DNA of 6,781 bases from JBLMZW01 sp050259035 (GTDB lineage Bacteria > Bacillota > Syntrophomonadia > Syntrophomonadales > DTU052), in assembly GCA_050259035.1 (NCBI GenBank), contig JBLMZW010000230.1, forward strand, positions 1 through 6,781, in the 5' to 3' direction. Positions 1 through 5,331 of this stretch are shown here, one piece after another. The stretch's first letter is position 1; each line of letters starts with the position of its first letter. Under the pieces are notes generated by a model. That model was given only the letters and a program-made list of their open reading frames with translations. It searched no databases and was not told the DNA's origin. The translations under genes were made by a program, and so were the position numbers.

Positions 1-384
1 GAAAACCCCTTTGAACCAGTCGAATTACGTATGGCCCATAAGATCCTCAAAGACAACGGCTATGCACCGTACTGGATAGAATTAAATAAAAAAATTAATA
101 CGCTCAGGGATAAATTGGATAAAGAAATCGGCTACTTCAAAAAGTATACGCAGATTGTGTTCAGTGAGAAGCGGAGCGGTCTGACGATTTATCGCTATGA
201 ACAAAAAAAGAAAAACTTTTATGTTAAAAGCCGGGAACATTTGGAGGAAATTTCGCACAAGATATCAGACTATAATCTCCATTGTCCGGTTCCCTCGTTG
301 GGGCGGTTCAATTTCGATATAGAAGCTGAGATGAACCGCATAGTTGAAGATGTTGAAAAACTAATCAAGGATCTAAACCAATAA
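1..384 (+). CDS. DUF1992 / DnaJ-homologue C28 domain protein, 5' end cut off
   Basis: The reading frame is open from base 1, so the gene starts upstream of the window; the ATG at 31 is internal. About 127 codons are visible. Near the left edge the protein reads ENPFEPVELRMAHKILKDNG, followed by APYWIELNKKI. This matches the conserved core of DUF1992 (the 'DnaJ homologue subfamily C member 28' domain, as in E. coli YhdN): an E-R/L-R-M-A-x-K-I-L-K-x-x-G block, then a W-I-E-L helix. The remainder is charged and helical, probably coiled coil, and ends with the stop at 382-384. Family members are usually about 120-160 residues, so perhaps 25-35 residues are missing. The molecular function of the family is not established; a chaperone-related role is only suggested by its co-occurrence with J domains. 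The gene converges on a minus-strand RNA gene and shares its terminator hairpin. The family call is confident; the function is unknown. Confidence 0.82.
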   Translation, partial: ENPFEPVELRMAHKILKDNGYAPYWIELNKKINTLRDKLDKEIGYFKKYTQIVFSEKRSGLTIYRYEQKKKNFYVKSREHLEEISHKISDYNLHCPVPSLGRFNFDIEAEMNRIVEDVEKLIKDLNQ

Positions 385-414
385 AAAATCCCTCTGCATT
401 ATTTTGCAGAGGGA
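383..414 (-). terminator. Intrinsic terminator, strongest for the minus-strand RNA
   Basis: A perfect stem (389-398 paired with 405-414, core CCCTCTGCA/TGCAGAGGG) encloses a 6-nt loop. Read on the minus strand, the hairpin is followed directly by six T residues (complement of 383-388), a textbook rho-independent terminator. On the plus strand it is followed only by ACTGAATTTT, so it would end the DUF1992 transcript less well. It probably serves both convergent units. Confidence 0.82.
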
Positions 415-457
415 CTGAATTTTCGCTAACACGGGTCCCAAGTAGGACCCTGAATTA

Positions 458-540
458 GTTGCCATCGGACAACTCTACGTACGACCCCTGGCTTCCCGTC
501 AGAACCCTTTATGCCAGTCAGACAACTCTTTGTACGCCCC
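458..540 (-). repeat. Two imperfect direct copies of a ~28-nt motif inside the RNA gene
   Basis: On the plus strand, 460-487 (TGCCATCGGACAACTCTACG, continuing TACGACCC) and 512-540 (TGCCAGTCAGACAACTCTTT, continuing GTACGCCCC) align almost end to end. They share TGCCA, GACAACTCT and GTACG. In the minus-strand transcript each copy reads CGTAC, a few bases, GAGTTGTC, a few bases, TGGCA. The shared GTACG/CGTAC ends are self-complementary between the copies, so they may pair. This suggests a duplicated structural or binding module. Confidence 0.55.
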
Positions 541-564
541 CCCAGCAGATTCTAACTTAGCCGT

Positions 565-593
565 ATTATACCATAAAATATTTTAAGATGCAA
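565..593 (-). promoter_or_regulatory. Sigma-A-type promoter with extended -10 for the minus-strand RNA
   Basis: On the minus strand, TTGCAT (593-588) is followed by exactly 17 nt and then TATAAT (570-565). A TGG just before the -10 gives an extended -10 element, and the spacer is AT-rich. The -10 is perfect and the -35 matches four of six consensus bases. This is the best housekeeping promoter in the window and points into a stretch with no protein gene. Confidence 0.75.
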
Positions 594-594
594 A

Positions 595-763
595 TTGGCG
601 AACCCAACTCGGAAGGTTCTTGTCCAGCCTTATTCAACCAATAACACTTGGACCTGGACCCCAACAGAAGCTGGAGATTACCCAGGTGGGAGTATGGGTC
701 AAAGATGTGTCTTCAGGCGCGAGATATGATCAGTATATGATTGTAGACTATACCACTACCTGA
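595..763 (+). pseudogene. Decayed C-terminal fragment of a triple-tyrosine-like surface domain
   Basis: In the frame starting at 601 the sequence reads ...KVLVQPYSTNN, then TWTWTPTEAGDY, ending at 681. One base later (frame shifted by +1, from 683) it continues QVGVWVKDVSSG, then YDQYMIVDYTTT, to a stop at 761-763. Removing one C from the CCC at 681-683 restores a continuous DYQVGVWVKD. The W-T-W-T-P-T-E-A-G-x-Y-x-V-G-V-W-V-K-D pattern is typical of the repeated beta-sandwich (Y_Y_Y / 'three Y') domains at the ends of large secreted or surface proteins in Peptococcaceae-type bacteria. There is no start codon, ribosome site or N-terminal part. It is best read as the leftover 3' end of a lost gene, whose upstream part has been replaced by the small RNA gene region. 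The exact left boundary cannot be seen. Confidence 0.6.
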
Positions 764-984
764 GTTTAAAAATCCAAACAGCGTGGTATTTTAAAGTAAA
801 TCAACTAGCATTTAATATAAAAATTAGATTCACTGGTTTGGAATAGCTCATCTTATCCAACAGATTCTTCCCCTTATAAAATATGAAGCCTTAAATCGTT
901 AAAATTTAAAAAGAGGAGTAAGTATTCCGGGATATATTAAAATATGGGGTAACAACAATCCTGAGAATAATGGTGGTAGAATTG
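764..984 (+). other. AT-rich leader before the DUF2127 operon
   Basis: No gene is visible here. There is an imperfect inverted repeat TTGGAATA/TATCCAA (838-845 with 854-860). A strong ribosome-site-like AGAGGAG lies at 912-918, but no ATG, GTG or TTG follows at a usable distance in an extended frame. It may be a remnant of a lost start or part of a leader. No promoter with a convincing -35 and -10 pair could be picked out. Confidence 0.35.
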
Positions 985-1467
985 ATGGATCAATCGCATA
1001 AAAGGAACAATTACTTTTCTGCTGTTTTTTATGCCGGGTTAGCCCTTAAAGCTATCAATGCGCTGATAGAGTTTATTAGCGGTTTGCTTTTGATCTTTCT
1101 CAGTCATAATTGGCTTAACCGTCTAATATGGCTTATTGCACTTCCTGAGCTGAGGGAAGATCCACAGGATATTATAATGAATTACTTTATCAAGATTGGC
1201 CAAAACTTTTCTATCAGCTCTCAACATTCAGTTGGAATTTATATGCTCTTGCACGGCACCACCAAGCTAGCAGTGATATGGTTGCTTTGGACCAAGAAAA
1301 TATGGGCATATCCGCTTGCTGTTGGCGTGTTTGGAGTGTTTATTGCCTACGAAATTTATAGCTATATTTACAGCCATTCTATACTTATGCTGCTAATCAT
1401 CATCATTGATGCCGCAATAATTTTAATGATTATTTTAGAATACCAGCGCTTAAAAATGGAAAGATGA
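985..1467 (+). CDS. DUF2127 family integral membrane protein
   Basis: This is a hydrophobic protein of 160 residues matching the DUF2127 pattern. A first membrane segment lies at about residues 12-38 (AGLALKAINALIEFISGLLL). A polar loop follows, then HGTTKLAVIWLL and IWAYPLAVGVFGVFIAYEIY, and a last segment near 130-152 ending in LEYQRL. The 'HG-x-x-K-L' and 'W-A-Y-P' signatures are characteristic of the family. Probably four membrane passes in the cytoplasmic membrane; function unknown. I chose ATG 985 because GGTGG at 972-976 sits 8 nt upstream, and the resulting N-terminus MDQSHKRNNYF resembles relatives. ATG 970, which adds five residues, has no clear ribosome site. Only 15 nt separate it from the phosphoesterase gene downstream, which uses the same GGTGG-type site, so the two are probably one transcript. 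Confidence 0.8.
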   Translation: MDQSHKRNNYFSAVFYAGLALKAINALIEFISGLLLIFLSHNWLNRLIWLIALPELREDPQDIIMNYFIKIGQNFSISSQHSVGIYMLLHGTTKLAVIWLLWTKKIWAYPLAVGVFGVFIAYEIYSYIYSHSILMLLIIIIDAAIILMIILEYQRLKMER

Positions 1468-1482
1468 AGTGGGTGGCGCAGT

Positions 1483-2982
1483 GTGGAAATAAAGAGGATC
1501 ATCAACTTAACAATGATAATATTGTTTCTAACCCTGGCTGCAGGTATCGGCGCGTTTATCTACAATACCATCAATAGTTATAAAATCAGTAATGATTTTG
1601 TGAAGGTACCGCTTCAGTTTAATCCCGATAACGCATCTTCGACTTATCAGATGAAGAATGTACAGGTCACCGTTTACGGAGGCTTTATAAAGGGTATGGT
1701 GAGCGGTAATGACAGTGCTAAAACCCTGCTCATCAGAGCCCTGTCACCACTGCCGGCTATAACCGTAAAAGGTAATAATACCGATACAGTATCAATTTTA
1801 ATCGAGAATATAAACCCCGACTTTTACGTAAAGAGCCTGGCTGACAATAAATTACCGATCGCCCGGGTAACGCCAAATACAGTTAACCTAAATATTACTG
1901 TAGATAAAGGGCAGACGATTAAAGTTGACCCGGTTCCGCCAGCTGACAGCAATACGGGAGAATATAAATATATAATTCTTGGTGATAATCGGGATGGATA
2001 TAATACCTTTGGGCAGATTATTCAGCAGGTAAATGGAGAAAATCCTGTCTTTGTCATTGATAACGGTGATCTGGTGTTTAGCGGCAAACCGAATCAGTAT
2101 CGACTGTTTGACCAGATGGCCGCCCAGATTTCAACCACCTTATGCACCACTCCGGGTAATCATGATATTCGTGGCCATGGTCGCAGCATCTATACCATGC
2201 TCTATGGCCCAGACTACTATTCTTTCGATTTTGCCGGCAGTCATTTTGCTTTTCTGGACTCATCCCCCGGGTGGACCAGCAAGCAAGCGATCTCAGATGA
2301 ACAATATAAATGGCTGGAAAGAGATTTAAAGAAAGCACAAGGGAAGATTATTTATGTCATTACCCACATACCGCCCTATGACCCAAGAAGCGGTGTAACC
2401 ACCAATAAAGTACCTTACTACGTTAACAAGATGAAAAGCGGAGACAATTTGGTAGAACAGAAATTAGATAATTATTATGAAACCAAGGGAATGAATCATG
2501 CTTTCCAGGATCCACAGGAAGCCGCCAGGTTCGAAAATATTATGCGGACTTACCGGGTAAAGACCGTTTACCTGTCCCATATTCATAGTTATTTGGAATA
2601 CACCAGGGACGGTGTACGTTATTTGATTTCCGGGGGGGCTGGCGCAGAGCTTCTGACCAAGAACAGCTATTACCACTACATGATTGCCAAAATTGGTGAT
2701 GTAAATACTACCACGATGGTTGAACTCCCCTCACCAGCTAATGATTACCTAACCAGATATGTGGCAACAGCCCAACTCTTTGCTGTCGCTATGTATGAGG
2801 AAAATACAATTGCAGTAATACTCATTTTGGCCGGACTGGGATTCCTTCTGCTTTTATTGATTATTAAAATTTATCTGCGGAATCAGCAGCAGCTCAAGAT
2901 TCTGGGGAAATGGCTGAGCGAAAGCGCCAAATTCGCTGCCAATCGGTATCGGGAGTTATTCCATAATAACCAGGCTGATTGA
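1483..2982 (+). CDS. Membrane-anchored calcineurin-like metallophosphoesterase
   Basis: A GTG start (GGTGG at 1472-1476, spacing 6) gives 499 residues. Residues 8-29 form an N-terminal membrane segment or uncleaved signal anchor. Residues 40-160 look like a beta-rich extracytoplasmic region. The metallophosphoesterase core carries GDNRDG (167-172), NGDLV (194-198, motif II), GNHD (225-228, motif III), THIPP (294-298) and SHIHS (365-369). A second membrane helix (about 442-464) is followed by a basic tail. The metal-binding Asp168, Asp196, Asn226, His227, His295, His366 and His368 can be seen. The usual motif I D-x-H is replaced by D-N-R, so one histidine ligand is missing; related secreted phosphoesterases sometimes vary here. 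The core probably faces outside and hydrolyses a phosphomono- or diester, but the substrate cannot be read from sequence. The co-transcribed DUF2127 protein may be a membrane partner. The family call is strong; the substrate is unknown. Confidence 0.87.
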   Translation: MEIKRIINLTMIILFLTLAAGIGAFIYNTINSYKISNDFVKVPLQFNPDNASSTYQMKNVQVTVYGGFIKGMVSGNDSAKTLLIRALSPLPAITVKGNNTDTVSILIENINPDFYVKSLADNKLPIARVTPNTVNLNITVDKGQTIKVDPVPPADSNTGEYKYIILGDNRDGYNTFGQIIQQVNGENPVFVIDNGDLVFSGKPNQYRLFDQMAAQISTTLCTTPGNHDIRGHGRSIYTMLYGPDYYSFDFAGSHFAFLDSSPGWTSKQAISDEQYKWLERDLKKAQGKIIYVITHIPPYDPRSGVTTNKVPYYVNKMKSGDNLVEQKLDNYYETKGMNHAFQDPQEAARFENIMRTYRVKTVYLSHIHSYLEYTRDGVRYLISGGAGAELLTKNSYYHYMIAKIGDVNTTTMVELPSPANDYLTRYVATAQLFAVAMYEENTIAVILILAGLGFLLLLLIIKIYLRNQQQLKILGKWLSESAKFAANRYRELFHNNQAD

Positions 2983-3023
2983 CCAGGCATTAAGAACATT
3001 CGGATAATATAAGTAACTTTTGT

Positions 3024-3052
3024 GTTCCCCCGGACGGATGGTTTGGGGGAAC
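3024..3052 (+). terminator. Probable terminator hairpin after the phosphoesterase gene
   Basis: An 8-bp perfect stem, GTTCCCCC (3024-3031) with GGGGGAAC (3045-3052), encloses a 13-nt loop. It is followed by TATCATTT rather than a solid T tract. It lies 42 nt after the stop of the phosphoesterase gene and no gene reads in from the right, so termination is the likely role, though the T tract is weak. Confidence 0.5.
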
Positions 3053-3265
3053 TATCATTTAGAGGACTGCTTTTACGCGGCAGTATATGTGGGTTACATA
3101 TTAACAAGTCGCTATCACGGACTGCCTTCTAAATGCTGTTCGAGTAATTATGCTATATAATAAATCCAACACCGGAATGTAATTATCGAGTTGCCAGCTA
3201 ATTATTATCGGTGGTTTTATGACAGGCAAGACTGGTTATCATAATTTAAAGATTGGAACGGAGGT
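3053..3265 (+). promoter_or_regulatory. Leader and probable promoter region of the ybjQ-type gene
   Basis: This noncoding stretch separates two units. A perfect TATAAT lies at 3156-3161 without a good -35. A small perfect inverted repeat ATATGT/ACATAT (3085-3090 with 3096-3101) lies upstream. TTGCCA (3191-3196), 18 nt, then TTTTAT (3215-3220) is a second weak promoter possibility. A promoter is expected here because the upstream gene is followed by a hairpin, but the exact one is uncertain. Confidence 0.3.
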
Positions 3266-3271
3266 ATGGCT

Positions 3272-3595
3272 ATGTTAGTGGCGACTACCGAAAATATTGT
3301 GGGTTACAAAGTCAAAGAGGTCAAGGGGCAGGTCTTCGGGGTGGTTGTGCGCAGCCGCGGGCTGGGCGGAAACATTGTCGCCGGCCTTCGCAGTTTAATC
3401 GGTGGAGAGATTCATGAATATACCGCCTTGCTGGAAGATGCCAGGAAGCAGGCCACCGACAGGATGGTTGCCAACGCCCAGGCTATGGGGGCCAATGCCA
3501 TAGTCATGATGCGCTTTGATTCCAGTGAAATTGGCCAGAGTATGAGCGAAATTGTGGCTTACGGAACAGCGGTTGTAGCTGAAAAAGAGGCTTAG
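3272..3595 (+). CDS. YbjQ / UPF0145 family protein
   Basis: The 107-residue protein starts MLVATTENIVGYKVKEVKGQ and contains V-V-R-S-R-G-L-G-G-N-I-V-A-G-L-R (about 25-40), GGEIHEYTALLEDAR, and the C-terminal GANAIVMMRFDSSEI plus AYGTAVV. This is the standard full-length pattern of UPF0145 (YbjQ; Pfam 'putative heavy-metal-binding domain'), a small cytoplasmic protein known to form ring-like oligomers. Its cellular role is not established, and metal binding is a family label rather than something this sequence proves. I chose ATG 3272 because GGAGG (3260-3264) lies 7 nt upstream; the in-frame ATG at 3266 would be only 1 nt from that site. It is followed after 5 nt by a small membrane protein gene. 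Confidence 0.9.
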   Translation: MLVATTENIVGYKVKEVKGQVFGVVVRSRGLGGNIVAGLRSLIGGEIHEYTALLEDARKQATDRMVANAQAMGANAIVMMRFDSSEIGQSMSEIVAYGTAVVAEKEA

Positions 3596-3600
3596 ATAGC

Positions 3601-3828
3601 ATGAACGGCGGGCAAACCTTCATTTTCTTATTTTATGGCGGGCTATTGATTATAGCTTTGCTATCCTGGTTCCTATGGGATAAAAGATATCGCAAGCATG
3701 ATAGCCAGGCTATACCTTCGGGTTTCAATAGGACCGACGAAGTATTTATCGACCCGGTAAATGGACATAAACAGAGAGTTTACTACAACCCGGATACCGG
3801 CGAGCGTTACTATGTTATTGAAAAGTAG
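3601..3828 (+). CDS. Small single-pass membrane protein, function unknown
   Basis: A 75-residue protein. Residues 6-26 (TFIFLFYGGLLIIALLSWFL) form one membrane helix, followed by a basic stop (DKRYRKH), so the tail is probably cytoplasmic. The tail ends in a compact aromatic motif, FIDPVNGHKQRVYYNPDTGE, then RYYVIEK, with a D-P-x-x-G...Y-Y-N-P-x-T-G-E-R-Y-Y pattern suggesting a short conserved beta-hairpin module. I do not recognise a named family. An AGAGG about 10 nt before ATG 3601 can serve as ribosome site. It starts 5 nt after the UPF0145 gene and is followed by a terminator, so both are almost certainly co-transcribed, and it could tether its partner to the membrane (inference). Confidence 0.7.
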   Translation: MNGGQTFIFLFYGGLLIIALLSWFLWDKRYRKHDSQAIPSGFNRTDEVFIDPVNGHKQRVYYNPDTGERYYVIEK

Positions 3829-3837
3829 GGGGTATCC

Positions 3838-3876
3838 TCGCACTTACGCGCCTTCGGGTGCTCACGATGACATTCA
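3838..3876 (+). repeat. UUCG-capped hairpin, possible dispersed repeat
   Basis: GCGCC-TTCG-GGTGC forms a 5-bp stem (one G-U pair) with a very stable C(UUCG)G tetraloop, embedded in CTCGCACTTAC...TCACGATGACAT. Its style, a hairpin next to CACGATGACA, resembles short intergenic repeats common in clostridial genomes. This cannot be tested inside one window, where only one copy is present. A T6 run lies about 17 nt beyond, so it could also be a weak first terminator. Confidence 0.3.
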
Positions 3877-3893
3877 CAGTTTTTTATCGGGCT

Positions 3894-3925
3894 ACCGCCT
3901 CTGAAAAGTGGCGGTTATTTTTTTT
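3894..3925 (+). terminator. Rho-independent terminator of the ybjQ-type operon
   Basis: ACCGCC (3894-3899) pairs with GGCGGT (3910-3915). After a T-T mismatch the inner CT/AG pair closes a GAAA tetraloop. The hairpin is followed by TA and then eight T residues (3918-3925). This is a strong, well-formed terminator, 65 nt after the small membrane protein stop. Confidence 0.88.
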
Positions 3926-4145
3926 CTTTCCCAAGTTGGTTTTAAGTACTTATACTACTGTTATAAGAGATAGACTGATAGTTAATTTGATTTATGCCTA
4001 TTTTACAGAATGAAATATACATATTATCTATACAGGGGTAATTATATATAATAATATAGGATAAACACAAAATATAATGCATCAAAGCGTTTGTATAACC
4101 GATACTGGTTTTTAATACCTACTAATCTGCAGAGGAGAATATATC
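3926..4145 (+). promoter_or_regulatory. AT-rich leader of the azl operon with candidate promoters and operator
   Basis: No gene is present. Several sigma-A-like pairs are possible: TTGATT (3987-3992) with TGAAAT (4011-4016) at 18 nt; TTATCT (4024-4029) with TATAAT (4047-4052) at 17 nt; and a lone TATAAT at 4073-4078. The palindrome AACC-GATACT-GGTT (4097-4110) lies between these and the gene and could be an operator for the Lrp-type regulator it precedes, as autoregulation is common in that family. The ribosome site AGAGGAG (4131-4137) is 8 nt from ATG 4146. The choice among promoters is uncertain. Confidence 0.35.
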
Positions 4146-4619
4146 ATGGCCTTTATACTCGACAATCATGATAAAGCAATTTTACGAGAATTACAGGAAG
4201 ATGGTTCTATCTCCAATTTGGATTTATCAAAAAAGATTGGACTTTCACCATCAGCATGCCTGGCCAGGAAAAAAAACTTGTTGGAAAACGGAGTTATTAA
4301 AAAGTTCACTGCTATTGTTGATGAAAAGAAATTAGGGATGGAAACTCTGGCCTTTGTACTTATTAACCTGACACCTTTGAATAGAGAGACTATCCATTCA
4401 TTTTTAGAGGATGTAAACCAACTGCCGCAGGTGCAAGAATGTTACACCCTTTCGGGAAGTCACGACTTCATGCTCAAAGTTGTGGCCAGAGACATGGAGA
4501 GTTATCGGGACTTTATTATTGATTATTTAATGCAGAACACCGCGATCAGCAGAGTTGAAACCAGTATGGTCATGGGTATAGAAAAGAGAACTGTCTATGT
4601 CCCCATAGATGAAGATTAG
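4146..4619 (+). CDS. Lrp/AsnC family transcriptional regulator (AzlB-like)
   Basis: A 157-residue protein with the complete two-domain Lrp/AsnC layout. The N-terminal winged helix-turn-helix spans residues 5-60 (LDNHDKAILRELQEDGSISN, LSKKIGLSPSAC, KKNLLENGVIKKF). A linker strand (TAIVDEKKLG) leads to the C-terminal RAM ligand-binding and oligomerisation domain (about 67-145), including the family signature VQECYTLSGSHDFMLKV. Length matches family norms, including AzlB of B. subtilis. Such proteins bind amino acids and form octamers that wrap DNA. Its position 13 nt before azlC mirrors azlB-azlC-azlD, so it probably regulates export of branched-chain amino acids in response to one of them (inference from context). 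AGAGGAG at 4131-4137 supports the ATG start. Confidence 0.92.
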   Translation: MAFILDNHDKAILRELQEDGSISNLDLSKKIGLSPSACLARKKNLLENGVIKKFTAIVDEKKLGMETLAFVLINLTPLNRETIHSFLEDVNQLPQVQECYTLSGSHDFMLKVVARDMESYRDFIIDYLMQNTAISRVETSMVMGIEKRTVYVPIDED

Positions 4620-4632
4620 TGGAGTCTTGACG

Positions 4633-5331
4633 ATGGAAGAAATAACCAGAGCATTAAAAGCTGCTTTCCCTCATACTATTCCGATTTTTACTGGGTTTAT
4701 TTTTTTGGGTATTGCCTATGGAATCTTAATGAACAGCAAGGGCTATGGTTTCGGCTGGACTGTGTTAATGAGCTTTATTGTATTTGCCGGTTCTGCACAA
4801 TACGTAGCCATTAGTTTGCTGACATCGGTTTTTAATCCGATATATGCATTGCTGTTAACATTAATGGTGAATGCGCGGCATTTATTTTACGGGATTTCAA
4901 TGTTAGAGAAGTACCAAAATACCGGCAAATTCAGACCTTACCTTATCTTTGGCCTATGCGATGAAACATTCTCCATAATATGTTCAACCGAACCGCCGCC
5001 GGGAGTAGATAGAAAGTGGTTCATGTTTTTCGTAACAATGCTTGACCATGGTTATTGGGTACTCGGTTCAGCAATTGGCAGTCTCTTAGGCTATATGGTT
5101 TCATTTAACACCCGCGGTCTTGATTTCGTGTTAACGGCACTCTTTGTGGTAATATTCATCGGACAGTGGAAAACTCAAAAGAGCCACAGCCCGGCGGTTA
5201 TCGGGGTGGGGTGTTCGATTATCTGTTTGGTTATTTTCGGATCAAGCAATTTTATAATTCCTTCTATGATTGCAATACTGGCGATATTGACGATATTTAG
5301 AAAGAAACTGGCAAAGGAGGGCCTGCAATGA
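4633..5331 (+). CDS. azlC: AzlC family branched-chain amino acid exporter, large subunit
   Basis: A 232-residue integral membrane protein. The N-terminus (ALKAAFPHTIPIFTGFIFLG, then IAYGILM) and the middle block (FAGSAQYVAISLL, followed by LMVNARHLFYGISML) are the hallmark AzlC motifs. F-x-x-C-D-E-T-F and M-L-D-H-G-Y-W-V-L-G-S further on also fit. Several membrane helices span the whole length. AzlC forms a two-component exporter with the small AzlD subunit, moving branched-chain amino acids (and the toxic analogue 4-azaleucine in B. subtilis) out of the cell. I chose ATG 4633 because GTGGAG (4619-4624) is 8 nt upstream and relatives begin close to A-L-K-A-A-F-P. The ATG at 4609 would overlap the regulator gene and lacks a ribosome site. 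The 3' end overlaps azlD by 4 nt, implying coupled translation. Confidence 0.93.
   Translation: MEEITRALKAAFPHTIPIFTGFIFLGIAYGILMNSKGYGFGWTVLMSFIVFAGSAQYVAISLLTSVFNPIYALLLTLMVNARHLFYGISMLEKYQNTGKFRPYLIFGLCDETFSIICSTEPPPGVDRKWFMFFVTMLDHGYWVLGSAIGSLLGYMVSFNTRGLDFVLTALFVVIFIGQWKTQKSHSPAVIGVGCSIICLVIFGSSNFIIPSMIAILAILTIFRKKLAKEGLQ

Larger units (their letters stand above)
383..558 (-). ncRNA. Candidate structured small RNA gene (about 175 nt), class not identified
   Basis: No protein frame of useful length covers this stretch, yet on the minus strand it has all the parts of an RNA gene. There is a strong promoter (565-593), a start expected near 557-558, and a hairpin plus T6 terminator at 383-414. 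The body can form several local stems: GGGTCC/GGACCC (433-438 with 445-450), CTGGC/GCCAG (487-491 with 513-517), CGTAC/GTACG (479-483 with 532-536), and GTTG(T)CC/GGCAAC (near 458-474). It also contains two imperfect copies of a motif of about 28 nt. The gene downstream on this strand points the other way, so this is not a leader of a minus-strand gene in view. Length and organisation would suit a Firmicute 6S-like or raiA-type RNA, but I recognise no diagnostic sequence for either. It is not tmRNA (no tRNA-like ends or CCA), tRNA, SRP RNA or T-box. The existence of a transcript is fairly well supported; its identity is open. Confidence 0.6.

Noticed and set aside
458..540. CRISPR array
   Set aside because: Only two imperfect copies, diverged and lying within a structured RNA, with no cas genes near.
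383..560. T-box, tmRNA, tRNA or SRP RNA reading of the minus-strand RNA
   Set aside because: No T-box AGGGTGG core or downstream gene on that strand, no tRNA-like ends with CCA, no cloverleaf, and no SRP domain IV motif.
2033..2676. Open frames overlapping the phosphoesterase gene (2033-2329 plus; 2078-2338 and 2464-2676 minus)
   Set aside because: They lie wholly inside a well-supported gene with intact catalytic motifs, have no ribosome sites, and have compositions unlike real proteins.
3085..3101. Small ATATGT/ACATAT inverted repeat as a terminator or operator
   Set aside because: Short, AT-only stem without a T tract and with no link to a clear promoter; chance is a sufficient explanation.
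2883..3107. Minus-strand frame across the end of the phosphoesterase gene
   Set aside because: It overlaps the coding tail and the terminator hairpin at 3024-3052, shows no family motif and no ribosome site.
4609..4632. Upstream ATG at 4609 as the azlC start
   Set aside because: It overlaps the regulator gene and has no ribosome site, whereas ATG 4633 has GTGGAG at a proper distance and fits the family N-terminus.
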